The position numbers and the translations under genes were made by a program. DNA of 64,000 nt from Aquila chrysaetos chrysaetos. Taxonomy: Eukaryota > Chordata > Aves > Accipitriformes > Accipitridae. Below, piece by piece: positions 1 to 10,005 of the stretch. The DNA is taken from positions 777,012 through 841,011 of the forward strand of contig NW_024470325.1 of the NCBI RefSeq assembly GCF_900496995.4, written 5' to 3'. The notes beneath the pieces are model-generated. The model did not search any database, was not told the DNA's origin, and worked only from the letters and a program-made list of their open reading frames with translations. The first letter of the stretch is position 1, and the number at the start of each line of letters is the position of its first letter.

Positions 1-138
1 CTTCCCGCGTGGGTGGGGTATACCTGGCCTGATTATCCGCTTGGGCGGGGCAGACTTGGGCTCCCTACCCCCACGGGCATGGTAGACCTGGCCTCCCTAC
101 CGGCAAGGGTGGGTAGACGTGGCCTCCCTACATGCACG
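1..138. repeat. Minisatellite, 32-bp type (edge of an array)
   Basis: Degenerate copies of the 32-bp unit whose core reads GTAGACCTGGCCTCCCTACC followed by a variable CG-rich arm. The same unit fills large arrays elsewhere in the window. The array runs off the left edge and is cut on the right by an LTR. Confidence 0.85.
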
Positions 139-671
139 TGTCCCGATCCAATGTCGGGGAAGGTTTCGATATGATCCCAAGAGCGAGATTAAGACACAAA
201 CGAGGTCAAATGCCGTATAGTCAAAAGAGTTTTTATTATCAAAAGTATCAAAAGTGGAAAAGGGTGGCGATAGGATAGAATGGAAGAAAAGGTAGAAATT
301 AAGCAAGCAGTCGGGATAGAGTTGCAAGGATAGTCAGCACCATGGATCCAGCGGCGTCCTGTCGGTCCTTAATCTTCAATTCTTTGGTGAGGAAGAAAAG
401 GCCCCTCACAACTTGTCTCTAGGGGTTTTTATAGGGCATATTTCGATGATGTCATGCGCTGCAGGTTTCATTTACCACACGACCTTCGCGTAATCGACAC
501 CAGAAACCAGTATATTATCAGCTCCAGCCCAGTTTCTTCCCCTGGACGCCTCAATGGCCTGGTAATTGTCCTTATGGACAGAGGAGTGTCCTGCTTAAAC
601 CGGCCATCTTGGAGACGAAGGGCTCAAGATGAGCAGTTCACAGTTCCTTGATGACAGCCCAGTCCCTCACA
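139..671 (-). mobile_element. Solo LTR, family not assigned
   Basis: On the minus strand it begins TGTGAGGG and ends CGGGACA, has a TATA-like TATAAAA near 424-433 and an AATAAA near 232-237, so it has the U3-R-U5 layout of a retroviral LTR of about 533 bp. The left flank is satellite and the right flank is not, and I see no matching 5-bp duplication, so one side may be rearranged. No internal retroviral sequence was recognised next to it. Fossil. Confidence 0.7.
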
Positions 672-727
672 CCTAACAATCTTTGACGCAAACGGTTCAA
701 GATAACAATTCAGTCTCTTACAAGGGA

Positions 728-998
728 GCCAAGGGAAGGTGAAGAGCAGCAAGAGCTTTCAGGGCTGGGCCCTTCCTTGTGGCAGCAGGAGCCGGACGTT
801 TGCCTTTTCGGAAAGCGGCTTTGCTGACTCCGAGTGCCATGAGATGTTCCGTCTCTGGGAAAGCACAGATCCCCAGTGCTGTTGTGCCTGTAGATAGGGC
901 GCCAAGGGAAGGTGAAGAGCAGCAACAGCTTTCAGGGCTGGGCCCTTCCTTGTGGGAGCAGGAGCTGGACATTTGCCTTTTCGGAAAGTTTTTTAGAC
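728..998. repeat. Two-copy tandem repeat, period 173 bp
   Basis: The segment starting GCCAAGGGAAGGTGAAGAGC at 728 recurs at 901 with few changes, including the stretch ending TTTTCGGAAAG. The second copy is partial. Function unknown; it could be the remnant of a longer array. Confidence 0.8.
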
Positions 999-1239
999 AT
1001 GAAACTGAGAAGAAAACCACCTTGTCCAAAAAGCTGGCGCTTCCAGGAAGCTTACAGTTTTAAGGAAATTTCTTAGGAAGGGCCACCTGCTAAGTCATGA
1101 GGGACAGTTACTGTCTGCTGTACTGACTGTGCTTTGCTGGAGCTCCTTTCAGGCGTAGCGGGCTGGAGGCAAGGAATTTTTTCCTTTTCCCATCTCCTCC
1201 AGTCAGTTCACTGTGGTTCATGGAGGGAGGACAAGAGAT

Positions 1240-1437
1240 TTACTCAAGAAAATTTCACACTAGAGACAAGTGAAAGTTTTTTCCTCCTGAGGACAGCCAA
1301 GCACAGGAAGTGGCTGCCCAGAGGAATAATCCCGTTTCCATTCCTGGAGGTTTTCAAGTCGTAACTTGGATCAAGTGCTGAGGAACCAGCTCTCACCCCA
1401 GAGTTGACCATGCTGAGCTGGAGACCTCCTGAGTGTA
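1240..1437 (+). mobile_element. CR1 LINE 3' fragment (old)
   Basis: The text around GGCTGCCCAGAGGAATAATC and CATTCCTGGAGGTTTTCAAG resembles the CR1 3' region that normally reads 'gctgcccagagaggtggt ... ccctggaggtgttcaa'. It is diverged and both ends are uncertain. Confidence 0.5.
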
Positions 1438-1900
1438 CTGGTTTTGACTGGGACAGAGTTAAATTTCTTCACAGTGGCTTGTATGGGTCTGTGTTTTCGA
1501 TTTGTGCTTAAAACTGGGTTGATAACACACTGATGATGTAGTTATTGCTGCGCAGCGCTTGCTCAGCATGAAGGCTTTTTCTGCTCCTCACACTGCCCTG
1601 CCAGCGAGTAGGCTGCGGGTGCAGAAGAAGTTGGGAGGGGACACAGCCGGGAGAGCTGACCCCAACTGACCAAAGGGATATTCTGCACCATATAATGTCA
1701 TGCTCAGAAATAAAACTGGGGAGGTAGAGGTTGGAAGCAGCTGCCGTTTCTTGGGGATTGGCTGGACATTGATTAGTCGGTGGTGAGCAATTGTCTTCTT
1801 TTGCATCATTTTTTTTTCTTGGGTGTTATTTTCCTCTTTCTTTGAGGGCTTTTTTGGTTGTATTTTCTTTTTTCCTAGTTTTTTTATCAAGTTCATAACT
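1438..1900 (+). mobile_element. Old class III (ERVL-type) avian LTR, truncated
   Basis: Starts CTGGTTTTGACTGGGACAGA and keeps the order of blocks seen in the younger LTRs of this window (GTTGATAACAC, CAGCGAG, AAGAAGTTGG, GACACAGCC, CTGACC, ATTCTGCACCATA), but is clearly more diverged. It is therefore an older relative of the LTRs at 12382, 25214 and 40359. The 3' end fades into T-rich sequence. Fossil. Confidence 0.7.
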
Positions 1901-2049
1901 AAGCTTGCCAAGTAGAGCCAATAGCATGGAGAGAGGGCAGCCAGCCTGTTGGCAAAAACAGCTTTGCCCTGCTTAGAGAGGTGGATCCCACCTCTCCCAA
2001 GCAGATGCTGCTCTGCAGTCAGGGTGCCACGGGCACAGAACCCAAACCG

Positions 2050-2950
2050 TGTCCCCTACACCTGTTCTGCAGTTAAGTATTAACTTGTCCTGTTAGTGCC
2101 TTTCTCCTCACACCCTTTCCCCTCACCAACAAGGTTGAGGAGAAAACCATCTGGGCCCCCACGCCCTTCACTATCACCCCCAGAGCCCTGTAGTCATATC
2201 TGATACTGTCACTTCCTTCCCCTGGCAGTGTGATTCGTGCCCACTTGCAATAAGAGCAGGGGGTAGTAGTCAGAGGGCCGGATGAGCTTTGGATGTCCCA
2301 CCACAACATCCTGGATCCTGGTCCCCAGCAAGCAGCAAACCTCTCTAGATGGTTGGTTGGGATGACAGATGGGTGCCTCTCTTCCCTGTATTAGGTAGTC
2401 ATCCATTACGATCCAAAAACCCCCACGGCACTACGTCTAGTTGAGGCTTGACTGTCTCCACTGTGGAGATCCCACAGCCTTTCTGGGTGCATGTTCCCAA
2501 TGCCTGACAGATCTTATAGTGCAGGTTCTCTTCTCTTAAGCCTAGTCAGAATTTCCCATGGCCCAAATTTTCCCATGGCTTCTCATCCTTCCACTGTGCC
2601 CACCTGGGAAGAGTCTGACTCATCCTCCTCTGCACCATCCCATAAGCTAGCTGTAGACAATGACAGTATCTCCCCATGGCCAGCCTTGAATTTCTGACAT
2701 CCTTCTCTTTGGCCCAATGATATCGACCGGTCTTCAGCAGACTCCCCGTTTCCAGCAGTTGGAGGTTGTTGGAGGGAATGACCAGACAAGGAGACCGTCC
2801 CTGGGGGCTGGTGAAACGGGAAGTCAGAGGCACTGGTTACAGGTGGAAGATCAATTGTGGAGGTGGCTGTGAAAGCCCTAAATGTGTTTCACCAAGCAGG
2901 ATGGCCAAGGCCTGAACCCCATCGCCCTGGGAAGGGGGATCCTTTCCTAC
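2050..2950 (-). mobile_element. CR1 LINE, ORF1 (esterase-like) region, degenerate
   Basis: Minus-strand translation gives blocks such as SREVCCLLGTRIQDVV, DYYPLLLLQVG and GAQMVFSSTLLV. These match the SGNH/PC-esterase-like domain of the CR1 ORF1 protein as I remember it. The frame changes within the domain, so this is a decayed LINE fragment. The part above 2410 (reading SPQGRSPCLVIPS) is plausibly the N-terminal side of the same ORF1. Confidence 0.65.
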
Positions 2951-3184
2951 ACGGGACACTTACAGCTCTTCCTGGGAGCAGTTTCATGTGGGGGGTGTGA
3001 TGCCGAGTGAAGGACAGCGGTAGGACACCTCCCAGGCTCTTTGGGGGGTCAGTGAGGAGGGAACAAGGGCCTGGAGCTGTAAGAAACCAGTATCCTCACA
3101 TGGGCTTCAGTGGAAGAGACAGCAGCCACCATGGAGATGACAAGGACTTCAGATCTGTTGGTGGGGAGGAGGGGGGCAGCCGCA

Positions 3185-3310
3185 CAAAGGCCCTGTTTGC
3201 ACCACAGACAGTCCTACACTGCCCTATGCCTGTGCCAGTTTCCCTGCAGACTTCAGCTGCCTCCCCCTGTTTCCCCACCTCACCCTGACCTTGGGATCTC
3301 CCAAGTAGAA
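3185..3310 (+). repeat. Dispersed repeat, copy 1 (pairs with 5170-5300)
   Basis: The block containing TCCTACACTGCCCTATGCCTG and CTGCAGACTTCAGCTGCCTC is similar (by eye roughly 70%) and colinear to 5170-5300. The family is not recognised. Confidence 0.4.
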
Positions 3311-3384
3311 GAACTTGGAGCAAGGGAGTAATTTGAGCCTGGGGGAAACTGTGAGGGCAATGGACTTGAATAATTTTATCATTC

Positions 3385-3550
3385 TTTCTCACAATCCAAA
3401 CCTTTTTTACTTGGCATAAATTAAATTGGTCTTCCCCAAGTCAACCCTTCTTCTCCTGTGACAGTAATTAGTAAGTGATCTCCCTGTCTTTATCATGACC
3501 CAGGAGCTCTTCCATCTTATTTTCTCCCTTTGTCCTTTTGAGTTGGAGGT
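3385..3550 (+). mobile_element. LTR 3' fragment, same family as 34960-35199
   Basis: Contains AAATTAAATTGGTCTTCCCC, a run resembling 'agtgatctccctgtctttatcatgaccca', and TATTTTCTCCC, the R/U5 part of a widespread avian LTR. It is a fragment only. Fossil. Confidence 0.55.
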
Positions 3551-3599
3551 GTGACTGGGCAGCTGGGTGGGTGTCTGGCTGTTGGGCAAGGCTAACCCA

Positions 3600-3890
3600 C
3601 TACAGGACAGCCACCTCAGGACTGCTGTGTCCAGTGTGGGGCTCACCAGCACAAGGAAGACCCTGACAGACTGGAGAGAGAGTTGCAGAGGCCAGAAGGA
3701 TGGCTGGGGCCTGGAGCACATTGTGTACAAGGAGAGGCTGAGAAAGCCGGGCTTTGGAAAAATCCCTCAGAGCCAAACACTGGAGCAAGGACCCAGGCCA
3801 GTTGGTGAGATCTCTACCAGTGGAGATGTTCAAAATCTGTCGAGACAAGCACCTGATGTAGCCGGAGGTGTCTGAGAATGGGCTTGGCTG
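3600..3890 (+). mobile_element. CR1 LINE 3' fragment
   Basis: GTTGCAGAGGCCAGAAGGAT, CCTGGAGCACATTGTGTACA and AGGCTGAGAAAGC follow the end of CR1 ORF2 ('leucine-glutamate-arginine-valine ... arginine-leucine' region). It is followed by a stretch like 'cactggagcaggctgccca...' with an internal deletion. Old copy. Confidence 0.6.
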
Positions 3891-3899
3891 AGAGTCTGG

Positions 3900-4877
3900 C
3901 TGTGGCAAGAGCTATGGGACTTGATGGGTAATGAGTGTTGGTAGGAAACTGGTTCCCTTTGTGTTAGTAATGGCAGTAGAGCTGGGTATCCTAGAGACCT
4001 GGAGGAAGACAGGGGTGACCATGCAGCAAAGGTCCTTCCTCAGGGTTGGGCTGTATGGCCACTCACTCTCTGGCTCTTCTCTGTTCATATTATAGGCGAT
4101 CCCCAACACTGACTGCGTTTGCCCCTTCTCTGCCCCCACCAGCCCCACGCCCCAGGGCAGCATGACAGTCCTGGCCCTGGAGCTCCTCAGCCAGCTCTTG
4201 CATCTCTCCAGCCCCCTTCCCCTGTGCCAGCTGGGTTCCTGCTGCCTGCCCTGTGATTGCAGAGTCCTCCTTTCCCTGTGAATACCTGGAATTAACACTT
4301 TTGCGTGATTCCGCCTGGGCAATCTCTCACTTTGTGGAGCTCCGGTCACACCCCAGGCACACGCTGCCCATGGAGATCCCCTGGGATATCCAGGCAGCTA
4401 CAGATTCCCCTCCTGGAAGATGTCTTCTGCCCTGTCACGTGTGGGAAAGGACTGGGTTTCTACCTCAGTGGCCATTTGTCGTCTCCACTGTCACCAGGCA
4501 CCAACAGGTGAGTCCTAAATCCACCCCTCTAGCAGGTCACAAGGTGACAATGAGCTTTTTGCCCTTGAAACCATGGTTCAATAGGCCTTTTGGAGGTGCA
4601 GTACCTCGGGCCTGTTCCTGACACGAGGTTTGGAAAAACAGCCCCACCATCAGGCAGTGCCCAGGGAAGATCCCTTTTTATTACAGAGATGCTATGAGGG
4701 AGTCACCTTGGACCCAGTGCTACAAAGTCGCATTTTTATATGGTCCTCCAGGTGAGACAGAAGAGGTTCCTGCTTCACATGAAGTACGGGAAGTCCAAGT
4801 ATTAGTCTATGAACATGAAACCCCAAAGAGCAGTAACAACAACAATAATAAAAGAAAGCATGGGCCTAGTATGGGAG
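3900..4877. other. No gene recognised
   Basis: Mixed sequence with an open minus-strand stretch (3912-4349), but no domain, splice pattern or repeat family I can name. Confidence 0.4.
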
Positions 4878-5105
4878 TCACTTGTGGAAAAAGACTGGAA
4901 GGTTACTGGTATTGAAAAATGTCCATGAAATCACTTTCCTCAGGGCATTTTTGAGCTCCCTGTTCCTCATGCTATAGATGAGAGGGTTCACAACTGGAGG
5001 CACCAGCGAGTACAGCACTGCCACCACCAGATCCAGGGATGGGGAGCAGATGGAGGGGGGCTTCAGATAGGCAATCATGCCAGTGCTGACATACATGGAG
5101 ACCAC
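4878..5105 (-). pseudogene. Olfactory receptor 3'-end fragment (OR14-like)
   Basis: The minus-strand translation starts at the extracellular end of helix 6 (VSMYVSTGMIAYLKP), continues through helix 7 (DLVVAVLYSLVPPVVNPLIY) with the NPLIYSMRN signature, and ends with the short cytoplasmic tail and a stop codon. About 75 residues remain of a usual 310 or so. The sequence immediately upstream (above 5105) no longer encodes a receptor, so helices 1-5 are missing. It matches the same region of the larger pseudogene at 26868-27841, which suggests both come from the expanded avian OR14-type (gamma-c) family. Pseudogene by truncation. Confidence 0.85.
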
Positions 5106-5169
5106 TCAGCCCACAAGTCAGCAGCCCTAGCCAAGAGAACAAGGACCTCAGTTGTGGGTCCCAGCCCTA

Positions 5170-5300
5170 ACAAAGCCCTTGGCTTTCCCCACCACAGGCT
5201 GTCCTATACTGTCCTATGTCAGTGATCATTTCTCTGCAGACTTTAACTCTCCCCCCTGCTTCCCCAACTCGCTCTGACCCCATGATATCCCAAGGTTTAC
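5170..5300 (+). repeat. Dispersed repeat, copy 2 (pairs with 3185-3310)
   Basis: Colinear with copy 1 through TCCTATACTGTCCTATGTC, CTGCAGACTTTAACTCTCCC and the following C-rich stretch. Family unknown. Confidence 0.4.
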
Positions 5301-5330
5301 TGATAACTCTCTGTCCTCACTGTTCTTCAA

Positions 5331-7704
5331 ACATAAAGCTGTAGTTTTCTGAGGGTTAGACAATGTCTCTGAGTTCCCTGCAACCCATCTGGCTTCTTTC
5401 AAAGCCTTGTTTATGTTCCTCTAGCCCCCAAGATGTGCTCCTCTAGCCCCAGGCTCGCTTGAATTCTTACGTGCACGGCTCTCTCCCTGCACCACCACGT
5501 CTCTCACAAACCCTTCCCTCTTCCCCCGCAGTGATGAAACTTCACCCCAGGAGGTCTGTGCATCCTCCACACTCATAGATGTTTCCTGAGGTCCATCCAG
5601 GTAAGGGAAGTGAAGCAGGAAAAGAGCAAGGTCAGCTCATTTGGCATGATAGCCACCCTCAGCAGCGGGCCTTCTCCATTTTCTAGGCATGCACATATCA
5701 TAGAAAAATCTCTTTCATCCCTGACTTGCAGAAGAGGGGTCTTCCTTCCTGACATCTTCCCAGGACACACCTCCTCCTCTTCCCCATCCACAGACATCCA
5801 CTGCTTTCCATTTCTGGCCTCAGAGAGGGTTTCAGGATTTGCTAAAGCCATCAGCCACCTCCTTCTTTCTCACTGACATCCCTCGACCCTCTCTCTGAGC
5901 CCTACACATGGCCAATCAATCAGTGCTGCTCAGAGCTGCTCGCTCTTCAGAAGAGGCCTTGAGATTCCTGCATATTCCTGGTGCTTATTAACTATCTTCC
6001 TGGCTCTCTCCAGAGCTCATGGCAAACGTTGCTGTCTACAACAGGGCCTTTATGACCATCTTTTATGAAATCATTGTCTTTTTAAGATCTTCTCTGCAGA
6101 AAGAGTAGCCACAGAAAAGCACCAAACACACCAAAGCAGAGTCTGAGTGAAGTGCCAGTAAGAAGCAGCTGAGCAACACCCAAGGCTCTGGCTTCCTGGC
6201 AAGGAGTCTCTCCTGTTCGTCACCTTTTCTCATGAAAGGAGCAGGAAAACTGTCCATCCCACGGAGCTCTGCAGAAGGAAGATGGAGCTGTACATAGCGT
6301 GAGGCGATACAAGTGGGATCAGCAGGTAGAGAAGACTCCTGTAGGGAAGGCATTTTGAGGGAGCACCCTGACTTCACCCAGATAAAAAAGAGACCAGGCA
6401 GTGTGCTGACATGATGGGGAGAAGTGTCCTGCGGTAAAAGAGCATGGATGAGAGAAGGTGGGAGAGATTTGGTTTGCAGAGATTTGAGGTAGTACTTTCA
6501 GCGCATCAGCAGCCTGAGGTTTGGAGCCAAGGAAAAATATAGAAGATCTCAAGGACTTTTTGGAATTAGTGGAACTATCAATAATAGCAGTAACAGGACA
6601 GTGCTGCAAGGGAACTCTTTTGTATTCTCGATGATGAACTAAAGCTATTTAGATTTTTTTTTCTTTTTACATGACAAAAATAGCTATGAGTTCTCAGGCA
6701 TTAGCCTCTGGTATACAATTTTTAGAACAAGTGTCCATGATGGCACCTCCTGGCAGCTGCTTCATGGCCCCTGTCAGTGCCCTGTCCCTGTGCTGGCCCA
6801 GCCCCACTGACCATACATGGACGCACGGCCCCATTGTGCAGGCACAGCATGGGAAAGGGGAGAGTCAGGGGTGGGGACCTTCCCCCCATTGTGATCCTAA
6901 AGATGGCCTTCAGATCACAGTTCCCCCATGACCCTCCTACTTTTGCAGCTTCCCCAGCACCTGACCCCTGCCCTGCTGCAGCCTTGTCCCATGTAGAGCT
7001 TTGCAGAAAGCTCTGCTCCAGGGTCTGCCAGCGTCTTGGGAAGGAGAGAAGCTGGGTAGGGCTGTCTGTTTTCCCAAACCAGCCTTAGGACCACCGGGAA
7101 GGTGGAGGTGGCCTCACAGCAAATCACACCTGTAAACCTGGGGTGACCAGCAAGTGCTGGAAATGGCCAAACAGAGATGCTAGGGGTGACAAAGGCCCTG
7201 AGTCACCTTCGCAGTCTATCCACACTGCCAACAACACAGACCAGACTCCTCCTCTCCCCTACACCTGCATGTCTTCCATGCTTTCCACAAGCCCTGGCTC
7301 TGAATGACAAAACCCCGGTGTGAGTCCTCGTGCTGCAGGGTCACACACTGCCAACTCTACACTGATGTTTTTTCTCCCCTGGGCACTTTCCAGCCCAGCA
7401 CAGCTCCCCCTAAACTCTTCCCACTTCCCTTGACCTCCCTCCACCTCCTCTGCCCTCTTCCCAGCACAGCCCAGTCTGGCATGGCCCCACACCAGTGCCC
7501 ACCACAGGGTGCGGCAGAGCTCTGGGCACTCACCCCACAGCCCCAGACCCTCTGAAGGGCACAGCAGCTCCTCGGGGGTGGAGAGGGGTGAGCCCCAGGG
7601 GTGGGGGGCATCTGTGGCACAAGGCATGGGGAGATCCCCTTGTATGATAGAAATGCTGCTATGGAGGCTGACATGTGGAAAACAGACTCTACAATCAGTG
7701 AGAT
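5331..7704. other. No gene recognised
   Basis: C/T-rich intergenic-looking sequence. I found no convincing splice-bounded reading frame, RNA gene or repeat family here. Open stretches on both strands are short and lack recognisable domains. Confidence 0.4.
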
Positions 7705-8153
7705 TGTAAAGTAGGTATGTTCATTCAGCGCTGGGCAGCACGGGGGGTAGTCCCACCAAAGTCGTGCGCGCCTGACTCGGCAGTTTGCTTGAAATTTATA
7801 AAATCATGTGTTACATATTCACAATACGCCTATACATATGCAGTATCCCCGCTGCATATTAAAATGAGTTCCGAGAGGTCATTTCCATAGTCTCCTCTCA
7901 ACTGTGCTTGCACAGTGCCTCTTTATGGTGGTCGTCGCAGAGATGAAGATAGATGACTCCGTCACCGCTAGTAACCTCTTTTCTTGCGCAGGCTCAGAGG
8001 TTTCTTGGTATTCACCCAAGCTACAAGACCAGTCTTAGCTGGCTCTTGGGGCCAGCTCCTGCTTCTTATCAGGAACTGCCTCTGCCTCATTGGCTGGTTC
8101 TTGGTACCAGCTCTTCTTATCAAGGACTGTCTCTATGTCAGCTAATTTCAACA
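7705..8153 (-). mobile_element. Solo LTR (class II-like)
   Basis: On the minus strand it begins TGTTGAAATTAGCTGACATA and ends with a block reading roughly 'cccagcgctgaatgaacatacctactttaca', the R/U5 end seen in avian ERVK-type LTRs. Length is about 449 bp with TG...CA ends. I see no clear target-site duplication. Fossil. Confidence 0.6.
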
Positions 8154-8587
8154 ATGTAAGCACTAAACATCATCTTTCATCCCCATTTATTATGTCTACT
8201 GAGATTCTTTTGACTCCCCTTGTCTCAGCACCAGCAAAAGCTCTGCCTCCCCTGGGCCCTCTCTCCCCTATGAGAGAGGTCTTCCACCAACCCCACCCTT
8301 CTTCCACCTCCAGCTTTGGCTGCTGTGTGTGCCTGGCCTGCCCACTTGCCTTCACCACTCACCTTTGTAACTGAGGCCCGACACATATCTTGGCACTCCC
8401 ACTGTAAGCTGGCACCCACCCCACACCTGGAGTCTACCTGGCCATGGAGGCAGAGAGAGGCCAGGTCCCCTCTGCCTGGCGCTGGGCACAGCTTTTCCCT
8501 GGGAATGTCCCCCAGGAGCTCTCTTCATGTGTGTGTCAGCCTGTGGCCTGGCAGGGGTGGAACTGGGACAAGGGCTGCTGGGGCAGG

Positions 8588-8660
8588 GCTGAAGTAGCTC
8601 AGCTGGGAGAGCGTTAGACTGAAGATCTAAAGGTCCCTGGTTCAACCCCGGGCTTCAGCA
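8588..8660 (+). tRNA. tRNA-Phe (anticodon GAA)
   Basis: A 73-nt cloverleaf. The acceptor stem GCTGAAG pairs fully with CTTCAGC, followed by discriminator A. The D arm contains TAGCTCAGCTGG (A box, 8595-8606), the anticodon GAA is at 8621-8623 in loop CTGAAGA, and the T arm carries GGTTCAACC (B box). A run of five T at 8679-8683 is a plausible Pol III terminator. CCA is not encoded, as expected for eukaryotes. Confidence 0.95.
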
Positions 8661-8678
8661 ATGATTTGCTCCTGTAGA

Positions 8679-8683
8679 TTTTT
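8679..8683 (+). terminator. Pol III T-run after tRNA-Phe
   Basis: TTTTT 19 nt downstream of the discriminator base of the tRNA-Phe gene. Confidence 0.6.
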
Positions 8684-9036
8684 GCAGAGACTGCCTGGCT
8701 ACTTCCAGCCTGCCCTGGCCCTCCTTGCTCCTTCACCTCTTGCCAGAGCACTGCCCGTGCACTGGAGCTGCAGACCTGCAGGTTAGAATGAGCCTTCCTC
8801 TTGCACTGCAAGCCCCCAGCCTTCCCCTGGACAGGACTCTCCATTCAGTGCTTCTTTGGGGTGGTCTTGAGCCGCCCCTCCTTCCCTGCTCCACAGCACT
8901 TGGCATCTCTCCTTTGTGGGGTCTCTGCAAAGACCCTGTCTCTCTCCTCTTTGTCATTCTCAACGGGGCACAGACTGCTCCCCTTGTCATAGACACATCA
9001 CGGGAGAAGAGTGTGTCTCCTGCTGGCAGGCATCAA

Positions 9037-9108
9037 GGGGATGGAGCTCAGTGGAAGAGCACCTGCTTCGCATGTGGGAGGTCCTGGGTTCAATCCCTGG
9101 CATCTCCA
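9037..9108 (+). tRNA. tRNA-Ala (anticodon CGC)
   Basis: A 72-nt cloverleaf: acceptor GGGGATG against CATCTCC with discriminator A. Position 3 against 70 is a G-T(U) wobble, the classic alanine identity pair. D arm is GCTC...GAGC, anticodon CGC is at 9069-9071 in loop TTCGCAT, and the T loop is TTCAATC. The anticodon and T stems contain several G-T pairs, as if CpG sites had decayed, so expression is likely but not certain. TTTT at 9119-9122 may terminate transcription. Confidence 0.85.
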
Positions 9109-10005
9109 GGGGTGGTGCTTTTGCCCTGACTGCCCAGCCTCAGGCAGGTGTGGGCTGGAGCTCAGGCACTGCTCCTCTCCAGGCCCTGTGCGCCTGCCCT
9201 GCCCACCCAGGGCTTGGCTGTCAGGTGGGGAGGGCTGTGTGTGCTGCCCCTGCTGAGTCCCCTCTTGGAGGAGAAGCAGGCAGCTGTGCTGGACCTGAGC
9301 CCAGGTCACTGCCCTGCATCCTAGGCCCACCCCACCCAAGGACAATGCTTGGCAGCAGAGTGTGCCTGTGAGGAGACCTCAGGGAGGGCATAGACAGCAG
9401 CAGCACGCTCAGGAATCCTTTCTGGCTGCACTGGGAGATGTGGTGTGAGGGTGCTGGTCCAGCCCAGGTGTCCTTTGGGACCAGAGCCACACTGCTAAGG
9501 GGCTGAGATTGTTGTGTCTCCACTCCAGGCGGAGATCCCATACCACATGGGAAGCACTCTGTGCCAGCAGGTAAGGCTGTCTGGCCTGGACGAGCATGGG
9601 CAGGGCTGTGGGACTCCCAGCTGGAGTTTTCTCTCCACTATCCTTCCACCATCGCCACTGGCTTGAGCAGAGCCTCAGCTCAGGGAACCTGCCTGCTGTC
9701 CCAGAGGCATGCCCATTTCCCCACCTCCATGACTTTGTTCTCTGCTCCTCCTGATCAGCCTCAGGAAGATGCCCTGACACTTGGGCAGGCAAGCACCAGC
9801 TCCGGGTCAAAGCTGAACACAGCTCTTCTATTACGAACAAAGATGATGCACAGCGTAAAAATGGGAATACAAATAGAGGAAATTCCAGGCGGTTTCTGTT
9901 GCCCATGGGCCAAGGGACATGGTTCCCTGGTGCTCACGGCTCTCCCAGCTCCACAGACCTCTTCTCCCTCCTGGCTGCACCCAGCTGCACAGCAGGGATG
10001 GGCTC

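Noticed and set aside
3912-4349. A 145-codon minus-strand frame as a gene
   Set aside because: No recognisable domain and no exon-like borders; surrounded by old LINE and LTR pieces.
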